Part shown: piece by piece, positions 12,701 to 27,700 of the stretch
Position numbering within the stretch: position 1 is the first letter of the stretch
How the letters are laid out: each line of letters starts with the position of its first letter
NCBI GenBank assembly: GCA_964023205.1
Contig: OZ026844.1
Location: forward strand, 9,710,416 to 9,774,415
Direction of reading: 5' to 3'
Length of the DNA stretch: 64,000 nucleotides
Source of the DNA: Lutraria lutraria
Taxonomy: Eukaryota > Mollusca > Bivalvia > Venerida > Mactridae
Translations under genes and position numbers: made by a program
The notes under the pieces: model-generated
What the model saw: the letters and a program-made list of their open reading frames with translations, nothing else
What the model was told of the DNA's origin: nothing
Databases searched by the model: none

Positions 12701-15700
12701 AATTTTCAAAAAGTTAAACTTTTTTAATGAAATATATATAAAGATATTAACAGGTTAATCAAACTGGCCACCATAATTTTATAACTGAAAAATTGTTGAA
12801 AAACAGCATTATAAACCCAAGTAAAATAAGTAAAGATATAAAAGTGATTGGCCAATTAGAGTTTGCTCATACACCATGAGGTAATCTATGTTTCATTATA
12901 TGCATGCACACGGGTACAAATTGTAATTTTCCAAAACTGACAGACTTCTAATCGAAATCAAAACCAAATCTAGATGCAATATGGACACAATAAACTACAT
13001 GTATACTATTGTATAGCTCGACCATGTGTTTTAAGCTGGAAGAATACACTAAATCAACTGGGCGATGTGGATATTCGGAACATTATTATGTTGTTGAATA
13101 AAAGGCATTTGCCAATAATAGATAAAAAATAATTTAGCAAATAGTAAATGTCGCTGACACTGTGGGGAGAACGTAATCTCTTAAGAATCAACTGGCATGA
13201 GTTAAATTCCAGATTAATTTTGTTCCGAATATCCATGTCACCTATTTGACTCAGTGAATTATTCTGAATAACTTTGTCACAGATCAAAACACATGGTCAA
13301 GCTATATATATGAAGGTTTTTGTCAATCAAGCAAACAATCTCTACCATAAAATCTCTGTTAAGCTTGTCATGCATCATGCACATTCATACTCATTCTATC
13401 TTCAAGCATAATCATGTACCAAATATTCTCTAATAAATGTCCCTCTCCAAATAGATGCCCCCCCCCCCCTACATTTAGTAAAAATGCAAAAATAATAACT
13501 CATAATGAATTTGTTATTTAACAGATTTGCTCTCAGGCACATATTACCTACATTGCACACTTTATTTCACAGAAATGCAATTTGTTTAACCTTTTCCAAA
13601 AACGGTATACCTGTCACATAGACAATATTTAAGCAGAGATTTGTGTAGACAGGTATATACACAAATGTATGCATGTCTCATTGGCAGCAAAAGGGTTTAA
13701 GTAACAAATTGAAAAGATACCACATGGGTGTTTATTAGAGATTACTTGGTAATATGTCCATCCAGTGTAGATAAATAATATTACAATTCATGCTTAAATT
13801 GACACATACTGACAGTGATCAGTCTTAAATAAATGTATACAGTACAACCTCTCCAGAGCGACCAACAATCTCCCTTTAACAACAGCATGATTTTTTCCCA
13901 CTGCATTATTTAACTATTAATTCATCCTCTCAACAACAACATAATTTAGATGCTCCCAAAGGGTGTGGCTCTGGACAGGTTGCACAGTACATGAAGATAC
14001 TTGTAAAACCAAGAATAAGTCCCGAAATTGTTACAGGATTGTACGCCATTCTATTTCATGCAGGAATGACTAAATTTGAGTTTTAAGACCATCTTTTTTA
14101 CAAACAATTAACATTACAAAAGCACAGAGGTCAATAAATTTGTATAATGTCTAGATATTGGTGATTAGGCATTTTTACATTTTTTACATTTATATAACCC
14201 AACCCAAGACAAAGTGAATGTATTGACACTGGATAAATGCTACAATAATACAATTCTGCAAAATACATTTACTTTCATCTAAAATATCAAAGCAATTGTA
14301 TTTTACAAAGGTAAGTTTTATGATATTTGACACTAAGCATGCATTTATTCAAAAGCAGCTATCCCTGAGCTTGAAGTGAGTTTAGAATTAGAAAACATGT
14401 CAAAAAGTGAATAAACATTTATTGAACTTGAATTTTAAGAACTCATATTTGACCAACACATCTAATTCAGATTACATGACTAAAAATTAAATATCATTAA
14501 GTCTGAAGAAGATATCTAAATAAGGCCATCTTTAAAAAAATGTTTAGTTTGCAGTTATTTTAACAACCATTAAAAATCCCTGACTCAAAACTTGATTAGT
14601 GATTATTACAAAATATTTCCTTTTTTTAAGGCCAGTCTGTCATTTTTAGTACAAGCACATTATGTTGACAAACAAGAGTGCTGCAAGCGGTGCCAATGCT
14701 AGTCTGTTCACAGCCTCAGTGAGATCTATATCCACCTAGGAAATTTCATGTTGCTACCTCTTATAATTTCTGGAGTTATAAGCTACATTAAAGCATTGAT
14801 CACAATGGCTTGACTTTAAAGTTTAAAGCTAAATTTGCCTACCTTCCAACTGATAAAATATTGGGTCAACTAATAGTATATAACTGCAAACCACCACTTT
14901 TTCAAGAATGGCTTTACAAAACTATTTACACCCACATTATGTTTTTGAGACAGCTGCTTTAGGTAAAATATCATTACAATCTTTATCAATTATATTAAAT
15001 GTCATTAAATTAATTATACACAACATAGTATGTAACATGCAAGGCTAAACTAAATATTCTTTGTTTCCAAATATGCTCTAAGATCAAAATTTAAAAAGAT
15101 AACTTTAATAGATTTTCGAGAAAGATTGAGAACAATTATTAAGATCAATGATAACATTTTCCATTATCTAGGCTGTGCAGTCTTTTATGATATCAACAAA
15201 ATATGATTTTATCTTGAATCACTGAATTTTGTAAAGTATGGAAACCAACAATTATCAGCTTAATCCAAAAGTATTGGCATGAGAGACAAAGTTTGAACAG
15301 AAATTCAATAAAAAAAATTAATAGAAGTTATAGCCAGAGTCTTCTGTGTAATGAACTAACACTACGTAAGTATGAAACACTATGTCATTCATTTAAGCAC
15401 CATTCAGAAATTTAATGATCAACTCTGTGACGTCACTGTCATGCAATTTGGTCTTGGGTCAGAGGTTATAATAATTAACACTTGAAATTGGTCTCAGAGC
15501 TCAAATCTCAAGTTTTGTGTTTTTTATATTCTCAAATTATTTAAGGTGATGATTATCATAAAATATGTACATACAACATTACATTCACATTAAGTCCCCA
15601 TTAGCTTTTGGATGTTAAAATTAAAGTAGGTCTTATTTTACCTAGAAAGATGTTATTTGCAATACAAACATTCCCAAAAAATTCGAAGAACATAATTATA

Positions 15701-18700
15701 GAAATGTAGCACAATATTTTTTTCAATGATATTGCAAAAAATAATTAAAAAGAGCATCACACAACATTTTAACGAGATTGGCTAAAGAAAGGCATTATGT
15801 AAATATTGTTTTAGAGCAAATAAAATACATTTCTTACACTTAACTATCATTTTATCTATTGTTCTGAATTACTAAATGGGCCTATAACAGTATTCTGTAT
15901 ATGAGTTAACAAACCTGAATAATCATTTACATAGTAATTATGGCAAACAAATGTTGAGATCTACAACAAGCAGAGACCAAAAGTATCATATTTGAGATTC
16001 GGCATGATCTCAGGTTTTATATAACCACAGACCCTGGACATTTTGGTAAAAAAATTGAAGCCAAAAATCACAACCAGTTTAGACTGAAATCTATTTGTAG
16101 GAAATTTTCAATAGTATGTATACAAATTCATGCTTTATCTTAACATCACAGAGTCAAATTAAAAACTCAAATGCATGACTTCATAAATGGAATATATGAT
16201 GTTTTACTAATAAAAACATTGATAAATAAAAAGTCAAGTTCTGTATAACTACATAACACAATTAGAGCACACAATAATTCTCCTAAAAGTTTTTTCTGTT
16301 CAAACAAACGCACTACATAAAATCAATTAATACAGATGCAATTTTCAGTCTACAGAAAGGTTTGGGGTAAAAACAAAGACAATATACAGATATCTAAACC
16401 ATTACCAGAAATTAAATCATTCGACTCTGGTATTGAGCCGGTGGATTCCGCAACTAGAAAGTCAATAAGATTTATATTAGTAAATCATGGAATATTACTA
16501 AGTCTGCAAAAAAAGTAAAGCAACTTCATTAGACATATAAAAAAATGTTTGTTTCTGGTTCCCCAACCCTAAAAAATCCCTACCTAATAATTATTCCCTA
16601 CTTTAATGAGCTGGAAACCAGAAAAAAACACATTTTGGGGGGGGGGGCCTTAGTAACAAGTTCCTGAAGTCATATGTGTCAGTTGTCAGGTAATTAGTTT
16701 GTTAAATTTTATTGAAGTATTTAAGTTACTTCAATAATAACTTTTTAGGTCAACTTTGAATTTGATTATCAATTAAGATTGTTTGTAGAAGATGCAAAAA
16801 AATAATAATATGAAATACTTTCTAAGAAAATCATCTACATATAACAATGGTAGAAAGTTTACAAACATTGTCGCAGTTATTCGAGACAATAGTCAAACTC
16901 TACATTTAACATAATATTTCATTTCAAACTCTTTACAGTGACAATTTCCTTACTTGAAATGAATTAAGCAGTGCGGCAATCATCCGATATCATAGATTTA
17001 TATTGGTTATTGTGTATATAAAAGCAACCATGCTTATTTAAGACATTGCACATGCTATCAGATAATTCACAAAATTTTGCAATTTACACACAATCAAAGC
17101 ATACACACTTCATGCATGACTCAGATACGCTCAAAAACAATACTTTACAACAATTTTACCCACTTTTTTTTCAATGAAGCAGCAACTATATAACATTTAC
17201 AGACCCATGCTTGTTTAATTGTAAGACAATTGGTTTAATTTAAGAAAAAGAACATTTTAATTATAATGTAAGGTAACCTGAATTAGAGGGACTTTTTGAA
17301 ATTCAAACAAATTTGAGATAAATGGAAATAAGAACATTACATGCTCCCCGAACAAAAGCTCCCCCGGACAAAAGCACACCCGTTGATCATTGATCATGTT
17401 ATTCATTTAATAAATTAAATGTATCAAGTTGTAGGTAACGAATATGTTTTGATGACACAGAACTACCTCTTCGAAATTTATTCAGAAATAGATGTAAGCC
17501 TGATAGAACACGTCGAAAAGGCTAGAAGGAATCCAAATTTTACATTTCAGTGAGTATGATGGCTTTTGTACAGGATGCAAGAAACAAGGGAGAGCGATTG
17601 TCCGGGGTAGTAAAAGAATGGGAGAACTTTTGTCCGCTCCTATCAAAATCAACAGGGGAGCTTTCGTCCGGGGGAGCTTTAGTCCGGATAGCAGAAATAA
17701 GATAATGACACATCAGCCTCATTTGATGAACAAATTTTATTTTCTGACGTCATAATGACCTACTACATTTATTTCTTTCAAAATTTTGTGATTTTTACTT
17801 ACTTGTATCATCAGCAAAGTCATCAAATTCTTTTTCAGGCAAACCCATCACTTGCCTCACCACAATGGATTGACACACCATTTCATCTACAGCCTCTACC
17901 AGTAACTGATAGCTATAAACATATCATATGATAAATTCATCCTTTCCAATTAATACTTCAGATAATTAAACCAATCAAAAACAATGTCAAATATTCTCAG
18001 ATCTTTTGCCGATACCATAAAATGAATAAGTATACTTAAAACAGAATGATTTGCAGTCAAGTAGTAATGATTACGGCTGTGGATCGTTGGGTAAGTGACG
18101 ATCTGATCCAATCCACGATTCAACACTTATGATCCACAAATCAAATCATGAATCTTTTGATATGAAGTAACCCATCTAAAACTTCAACATTGCGATCCTG
18201 ATGACAGCTAAATTTATTTTTCTTGAAGTAAATCAATATAAATTTATACATACTCCCTTTCAGTTAATGAATTAACTAACCTTTTTTTTCAGGTGTCAGC
18301 CTACATGTGACCCACTATTCAAAGATCCAATTGGACCTCTTTGCATGCAAAGCAGTCCATGATGAGACAATATATATTCAGAGAAAAGGAAGTTTTAAGA
18401 TCAAAGAATATACTTTATGTTAAAAAATACAAGATCACGAACCACGAATCTCAGTAATGACGACTATTCATACTAAATTTTTCAATTTGATTCGTGATAA
18501 TACCCGAGTACTCGGATACTAGACCAAGTTTCAAATACTATTTTTTCTCTGCATATCTGAAGATTTAACCAAACATTTTTGGTTATGGTTAGTAAGCCCA
18601 ACATTTACATACAATGTACACCACAGTTTTACAGTATAACACAGATACTGTAAAAAAGGAGCTTCAAGATTCAAGAATAAACAAAATCTTGAGTTTTGTC

Positions 18701-21700
18701 TTTTAAAAAGACAGCCTGAGGTATAATGACTTACCCAGCTTTGTAAAGTTGTTTATGTACAGGTTTCTGAGGAACAAAGGACATCTTAGAGACACATATA
18801 TTAAGTTGATGTAATGATGGTTCCTTCTTTTCATCATCATCATCCATCTCCAAGATTTCCTGAACAAATACAAAAACAATATATTGCACCCGCAACAACA
18901 TAATTTTGCTACTCCCAAAGGGTGTTGCTATGGAGAGGTTGCACTGTATATACAATAACATTCTCACAATCACCAAAGACATGGAGAGCAATCAAATGCT
19001 ATGTAACCTCATCATTCAATCATTTTACTTCACTGTACATACAATTTACAAAAAAAAAACAAACTTAATTGTAAATTATGAACTTGATTCATTTATTTGT
19101 TTGTTTGTTTGTTTGTTCCTTCCAGCCTTCCTTCCTTCCTTCCTTCGTTGGTTCGTCCTTCATTCATTCATTCAACCCATCAGCTAACCAAGAATCAATA
19201 AATAAATAAATCAGTCAATCAATCAATTAAGTCAATATAGATCAATTAAGTCAATATAGATCTTAAAAATACTATAGACTGTTACATCTTTGAGATCCTC
19301 CACAGACAAGTCCCATGTTCGACCATCTCTCTCTTCTGGTGGAACCAGCTCCAGATGTAACTGTTTCAATTCTTGTATAGCATCGTGGTGATAATGTAAC
19401 TGGAAAGAAAACAGTTCACATACATTCAGATGTAATATAAACAACAATATAATACATCAATCTTAGCTGTTAAAACAATAAATGTGCACCCAATTCTATC
19501 TTTCAGATATAAATTTATGGACAGAATAAGTTTTTTCATTTTTATCCATAGAATTTCAAACAGACAATGAGACACATTTGATATTCAAACAGGTCTGTTT
19601 TGGTCTTAATATTGTAATTTTACCGTTTATATTTAATTTCTCAATATTCTGCATTACTTGGCCAAAGTCCACTCCTCCATCAATCTCAGATGTACTCTGT
19701 AACTTATATGTGTCTACACCTTATTTTACTGTTTTTGGGGACCAGGCATCAGGTCCCTTTGATGGGGGAAATTTGCATAAAAATACACTAAAATTGGTGA
19801 TTTTTTTTTAATTATGTTTTTTTTTCTCTCAGTGGGAAAAATATGTTCTTTTTTACTTGGGAACAGGAGAGAATAATGGACCCAAAAATGGCATAAAAAA
19901 GGGCTTTACACTGCTAACTTTCGAAAATCCTTTTTTACTAAGACTGTTCAGAAAATAAATAAAAATGTTGACATTGTCTACTGGCTGTCCGGTGTGATAA
20001 ATCTTACCTTAGGATTACATCTACGGAAGATCTCCTCCTCAGTGATATAAGCATCTATCGGACTGGACGGTCGTTCTGGTGTTCTCATTCCACCAATAAT
20101 CTCCTCTAGAATTTGTCTCATCATCTGATCAGCTTCCTTCTTCTGTAACTCAGACTGTTAATAGACAAAACATGTTCTTTTAAATACCTTATCGTTTCAA
20201 CATACTGTGGAATCTTTGATTTTCGTTGGGGATTTAAATGTAGAGATAAGGCTTTTTTCAAAAATCAAAATTCACAAATTTATATTCCCATGAAATAGAC
20301 ATTTTGATAAAAACCACGAAAATTGAGCCCAACGAAAATAAATGAAAATACAGTATATCAACCTGAGTTACCTCCGAATAAAGGCCACTGTGTGAATAAA
20401 GGCTACTGTGTGTATAAAGGCCAGTGTGTGAATAAAGGCCAGTGTGTGAATAAAGGCCACTGTGTGAATAAAGGCCAGTGTGTGAATAAAGGCCACTGTG
20501 TGAATAAAGGCCACTGTGTGAATAAAGGCCATCCTTTGAAAACTGCCATTCATTATTTAGAACAAAATGACCCTGAATGAAGGCCACCTGTCAATTAAGG
20601 CCACATTTAGTCTTTCCTAAGAGTGTCATCTCTGTTAAAGTTTTTGACTGTAATTAAAAGTCGTCTTCAAGCACAAGTTTGTTTCATCATATTTCGCTTA
20701 ATGCTAAAAGGTATTTAGAATTACTCTTAATACAAAATGTCTCATAAAAACTAGAAATAGAACTGAGTGATATAATAGTATGGTGTTTTTTCAAAACTTT
20801 GAGCATGGGGCAAGATCATAAATTAATGTCTAAAATTGATATAATAATACATGAGACATAAATGATAAAACAATGAAATCACTTATCACACTCACCTCAA
20901 GCTTCAAGCGCTGACCCTTGTATTTGTCCTCGGCGAATGCAATACCTCTCAATGTCACAATCAAGTCAGCCCCGCCACATACCACGGGTCTGGTCTCGAA
21001 CTTCCACTGTTCCTGGAAAACACCGGCATTGGGAGATTTGAAGACAAAAGGGAATTTCATTGTTTCTCCTGGAAGTATCACACCACTACTGTTGTTGAAG
21101 TAAAATCTCTGTACATTAGCTTGTGTAAGATCAAAGGGGTTCTCTTTTGGCTTTTTCTGAAAAGAAAGTAATACATAGATGGTTTAAATAAATTCATTTA
21201 AATGTTTAAACTATGTAATATCTGATAATTTAATCAATTTATAAAACATTATGATATACAGATGCCAACGTGGTACGTACTTACGTTACTTATTTTGGAC
21301 TATTCTTTTGTCATGTCAAATGGTCAAAGTATGCATTTTAACTACAGTAAAACCTCGATTATCCGAACACCAATTATTCGAATACCCGGTATTATCCGAA
21401 TTAAATCTAAGGTCCCGATTACGTCTATATATATTTCAACTACAACGAACCCTGATTATACGAATCGTATTTTATGAATACCTGGTGAAGTCTGAATACA
21501 TTATTTTGTCCCTGAAGTTATGAATGCGCGTATTTTGAGTATTTTCACACCTATTATTCAAAATCAGCAATTGATAACAATGGCCGATTGAGAATCAACT
21601 GTCATGTGACAAACAATGTTTAACATCAACTCATACATGAAGCGTGTCAACAGTTATTATCGTTGACCATATTGTTTGTTATGATTTTATACTAACCGCG

Positions 21701-24700
21701 ACAAATATTACACTGTGATCCTGGGTATAATAAATTGATATTCAATGAACGTAGGCCTACCTGGTGATCTGTATGAAATTATTTGCATTTCAGCGTAATT
21801 CAAAATTTAAAAACTCATTCGAACACAATTAAACAAAACTAACTAGAACATGATGATTTAGTGAAAAAAATGTAAAAAAACCCATCACGTCTTCGAGTCT
21901 TTAATTGTTTTAGAATGTAACGATAGTGATGCCTTGTCGATCGTTAGTAAGTGAAGTGAGAATGACATATTATTGTGTCAGATTGTGTTCTGCATAATTC
22001 ATAAATGCGCGGGTATTTATTTGACAAGAATCATTGTTTTATTTGTTAACTCATATACATTCATAAAACAAGGATAACTAATAAGTGCTTGTTATACGAG
22101 TACATTTTATTTCATTCTTATTATCAGAGACATAGATCTATGTCTCTGTCATTATCACTCAAGTAACGTCATGTTTGCATATGAGAGTTAACTCCCTTGC
22201 AATATACGGACAGTACGGAATTTATCGTTTCCAACCAGTACATCATACTGAAATGGATTATTCCAAACCATGGATTATCCAAATGATTTTTCAGGGCCCA
22301 ACGACATTCGAATAATCAGGGTTTTACTGTACCATTTAATTTTTTTCAAAAACTAAATTTGAATGATTTTTGTAAGCCATTTCTTAAGATAAAATAAGGC
22401 CTAAATCTAAATGAAGCAATCTAATTAAAAGATTTCATTTATGCTTATGGATTCAACTGACTATAGTATCATACCTTCCAGTCGTAGTAAACAGACGTAG
22501 TTCCATTATTGATAATTGTCAAATAACTTGTAACCCTTTCACCAGAAAAGGTCTCAAAGTTGACCCTAGCCTCGATTCCAACTTGGTCCTTAAAGCTATA
22601 ACTGTCCCCAGTCCAGCGGGCAGCTTGCCCAGCAAACTGAATAGAAGGTCCAAATACAGGCGTTGGGGCACTATCAGTCCTTGTGTCAACATTCTCACTG
22701 GAAATATATCCAAAACATAACATGTAATAAATGTGAACAAATAATTCATTGTACAATTATCTATTGAAGGTTTCTTTCAGTAGAATTTTGGTAAACTCAC
22801 TAATTTTGGCAATGCTTATATATACACAGTAAAATCCCAGAAAACTGGACTCCATGAAAACCGGAATTCCCTGAAAATTGGACAATTTTTCAAGTCCCTT
22901 TTTTTCAAATTTCATCTACAGTTCTCTGAAAACCAGAATTATCAGCAAAGGGGAAATTTGGCCCAGTCCGGAAGGGATCCAATTTTCAGTTTTTCAGTTA
23001 ATACATGTAACTATGCTTATATTAACTGTCTTTACCCCGGAGAGAATTCCTGATCATCTTCGTCGAGCATTTCGAGCTCAGTGATTGGCTGACGCTCCAT
23101 TTCTTGAAACATTTGTGATGAACTCTGTGTCACATCGCCTTCTCCATTCAAGAATGGATTTGCCGTCCCAATGACTTCTAAACCTTCGAAGTCCTAAAAA
23201 TACAATTTGAAACTTTTGTTACATTCTAAAATCAATAAAAAGCATAGAATGAGAATTTTTCTATGTAATTTCTGTGGATCATGAATCCAAAACTAATATT
23301 ATTGAACTCAGATGGCAATCAATAATTTCATAAGAATATAGTTAAGTTTAAGTAAAATATTTTGTAAGTTCAGCAATGACATTAATGTAGTTGTACATCA
23401 GCATTATGAAAAACACCTGATCATGTATGTGTATAATTGTTAGTTACATTACATATGTATTATTGTTAGTTACATTATATATGTATAATTGTTAGTTACA
23501 TTATTATATATGTATAATTGTTAGTTACATTATATATGTATAATTGTTAGTTACATTATATATGTATTATTGTTAGTTACATTATATATGTATAATTGTT
23601 AGTTACATTATATATGTATAATTGTTAGTTACATTATATATGTATAATTGTTAGTTACATTATATATGTATAATTGTTAGTTACAGTATATATGTATAAT
23701 TGTTAGTTACATTATATATGTATAATTGTTAGTTACATTATATTTGTATAATTGTTAGTTACATTATATATGTATAATTGTTAGTTACATTATATACATA
23801 TAATTGTTAGTTACATTATATATGTATAATTGTTAGTTACATTATATATGTTATACTATAATTGTTAGTTACATTATATATGTATAATTGTTAGTTACAT
23901 TATATTTGTATAATTGTTAGTTACATTATATATGTATAATTGTTAGTTACATTATATATGTATAATTGTTAGTTACATTATATATGTATAATTGTTAGTT
24001 ACATTATATATGTTATACTATAATTGTTAGTTACATTATATTTGTATAATTGTTAGTTACATTATATATGTTATACTATAATTGTTAGTTACATTATATA
24101 TGTTATACTATAATTGTTAGTTACATTATATATGTTATACTATAATTGTTAGTTACATTATATATGTTATACTATAATTGTTAGTTACATTATATATGTT
24201 ATACTATAATTGTTAGTTACATTATATATGTATAATTGTTAGTTACATTATATTTGTATAATTGTTAGTTACATTATATATGTATAATTGTTAGTTACAT
24301 TATATACATATAATTGTTAGTTACATTATATATGTTATACTATAATTGTTAGTTACATTATATATGTATAATTGTTAGTTACAATATATATGTATAATTG
24401 TTAGTTACATTATATATGTATAATTATTAGTTACATACTGGTTTATGTGGATCTAATTCTTCTTCATATTTATTCAGTTGTTTCTTCCTTTGTTCAAGGT
24501 ACGATGATTTATGCCATGGATAATGCACAGGGCGGGTATGAGTGGGAGCCCAGTGCCAACCTGAATAATACAACAGTAAAACAGCCATATTTGCCATGGT
24601 TGAGATACATTTAAAAAACAGAGAATCATCACAAAATGTTATTTATACAGTCTTAACCTATATTTATATCATATGATAAAATCAAATGTTGCTTTTATCA

Positions 24701-27700
24701 GAAAAGAATGGAACTTTTTTTCAGACTTGACATTGTCTAGTTTACATACAATAAATTTATATAGCTTGACTCTTCCTTCAAAAGCAGACCAGCTAAAATT
24801 AAAAAAGTTAATTAATATATTTTATACTTTTACAAGTGTTAAGAACACACAATACAAAAATTACATTTCTTAGACTAAATAGAATTAGTATTATTGGTTG
24901 TTTTGTCAATATAAAGATTTTATACCTTTCTCTTCTCTTATTTTGCCTGGAATTCCAATATGCTCAATTGGAGGGGGATAACCTTTCTCAGTCTGGGTCA
25001 AGGTCATACTGAAATTATCAAGGTCACATTAAGGTCAATTTCTTGAAATGACAAGATTTATAACCAAACTAAAACATCTAAATACTGATGAAATTTAACA
25101 TAGAACAATGTTTTAAACAACAAACATACAACCAAGACACCATTTTTTAACTTAAGAAACTGAACATTTAAAAGGTCCGGCTGACAACTACATAAATTAA
25201 ACATTTATAATCTAATCATTTACAGAACAAAAATACAAGTAGGTGTATATATAGCCATACAAGACTACATTTTACATAACATTGACAAATGGTAAGTCAT
25301 ATAAGGTTGAGTATGTACATGTAGTATTTAAAATAATAAACTTTACAAATGTTAATTGGTAGGTCTACTCAAAATACCTCAATTAAATGCACTGAAATAT
25401 GTTTTGAATGAAAATATTATTTGGGTATTGAGATTGCTGTAAAATGGTAATCTCTGGGGTCTCACAAATGGTAAGCCCTATCCTGTAACAGTCAAAATTC
25501 AGTGTACCATCACTTTGACAGTCTTATTTTTCAGCACCACATAATGAACGAAGTCTGCATTATTTGGGCAAAGGTATTGCATTTGACAGATTCTTAGGGG
25601 CAACAATATCTAAAAAATGCTGAACTCTTAGTTGCAAGAACATATAGACAATCTTTTACACAGTCATAGAAACTTTCAATAGTGCATACAATACTACCTA
25701 ATATAAGATTAGGAAGAAAAAAATGCGGTTCCTAAAAGATTACAACATTATTACTTTCTCAGTCCCAAAACCAGCGATTCGTGTTTGTAATGAAATAGTT
25801 GGGCAAATATATTGATATAATACAATATTGTACACAACCTCAGCTGCACCCAATTGTATAAACATTGGTTATATTCAACCAATGGGTTAAATTTTAGGTT
25901 TAGTTAAAATATTAACCAAAAGTTATAACCAGAGGCAATAGACAAACTGAGATTCTGACAGCTTCTTAACCAATATCAGACACTTAGGTTAAACCTTTAC
26001 TGTATATAATTTCTTCAAATTTAACCAAACTTTTTTCTACAATCACTTTACCAAATTTTAACTCAAGTATCAACCAGAAACCTCATTTTATCCCAGTGGT
26101 TATAGTTAACCAATGTATATACAATTTGTAACAGTGTTGTAAATTTCAAGTTCTGATTATATGTCAATGATGAGAAAAAAATACAACATCTACAGTTATA
26201 TAAACATGACATTAATATATAACTAATACTATAGTAGAACTTGGTGTACTTCTACTGTTTCATTATGTGGGTTTAATGCCATAATTCAATGATGTTATCG
26301 TTATATACGACTGTTGGTTCACTTAACCAGTTTTCCTGGACAGTTTTCTAACAGATAAATAAAACTAAGCTTACATCGCCGAGTGTACACGAATGACGAC
26401 ACATTCAAAGGGAGGTAACTCGATCTATCTTTTAGTTACAGTGCAATATTCGTAAATTTTAAATTCCGTTTTCTTTGTAGAAATTCATCTTAAAATTCGG
26501 AAAAGTGCACAAATTAACATGATTTTGTGTAAATAAACCGATCATAGTGAAATCTCAATTGACAGATTTGACCTTTAACCTTCTACGTAACAGCCAGTAC
26601 CTCCTCCACAAATGGTGGAATATCAATAATTTGTCAGATTTCATTGAAGGATTATGACCTGTGGCATCCTTGATTTGAACCCGATTGCCAGGTACAGCCC
26701 ACTAACCACTGGACCACAGTCTGGGTCATTTCATGACTATCCCAATTTTATTGGTAAAGGAAGACCTCAGGTATACATCCAGGTAAAACAACTGGTATTT
26801 TGTTGATAGTATCTAACTGGTCAGCTTCTGCATTTGTAAAATGTTATCTGGTCCTAGGTAAGACTTGAACTCACAGAGGTAAGGGGTAAGTAAATGCCAG
26901 ACGGAGACAATAACGGTTCAACCATCAAACCCTCATCCCTGCATAAGCTTTACAAATAATGACTTTATGATTGCAGTAGTATGTTTCTACAGTGAAGGTT
27001 TTAAAATTTGAATATACACAATTATACAATAATGTCCAAGTATGTTAAGTTTTTGTATAAATCTGAGTACAACACTAAGGTGATACATGCTACAACATTA
27101 TATTTCTGGAGAATGTATAAAAAATCATGCAATGTGATTGGACAATAATAAAAAAATAAATGGATGCTAGAAAATTCACCTTCTCCCTGTAGCACAAGTA
27201 TGAATCCAAGGTGGATTGTAGGGGCTGCTGTGTAATAGACATTTGTACATGTACGAACTTGTAAATTGCAATGTGAAAACTAAAAAAATATTATATCAGA
27301 CCATTGAGGCAGTAGTAGTACTAGTGACAATGTTTGCAGCGTGGAATTATATAATATGCTTTTTTCTAATACACAAAAAGAAAAAAAAAACATCAAAAGA
27401 AAGAGATAGATATTTCAATAAGCATGTCATGCAGAAAGATTCTTCGTTGTCAAACATTACTCATTTAGAATGTTCAAATGATACAAAAACACAATCACAT
27501 TTCAAGACAAACTGATTATTCAAATAGATGAACTTTGATCAAATCAATCAATCAATCAACAAATCAATCATTCAATCGGTCGTTTAATCATTAAAGAAAG
27601 AAATTTGCCAGTGGTTGCAATAATAAGTAAAATCTACAGCAGATAAAGATATAAGCATGATTATAATAACAAACTTTACTATATTTTCTCTGTATGACTG

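Larger units (their letters stand above)
8287..17802. other. Intron 17 of MYCBPAP, repeat-rich
   Basis: This 9.5-kb intron holds the repeats listed at 9165, 10742, 11413, 12061, 13840 and 17343. Between them is AT-rich DNA with a C-run at 13455-13470 and a G-run near 16638. The open frames here are short and not gene-like. Confidence 0.7.

Noticed and set aside
18060..18475. Possible hAT-like element with GATCCACGATT and CACGAACCACGAATC motifs
   Set aside because: The two ends do not pair well enough and no flanking duplication was found.
20323..20587. Periodic open frames on both strands (repeats of NKGHCV, THSGLYS and VAFIH types)
   Set aside because: They are produced by the 18-bp minisatellite, whose length is a multiple of three; they lie in an intron and have no start context or homologue.
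27243..27515. 90-codon plus-strand frame with a hydrophobic stretch and a poly-Lys run
   Set aside because: It resembles a membrane anchor at first sight, but it lies in an intron, is AT-driven, and has no neighbours or family match.
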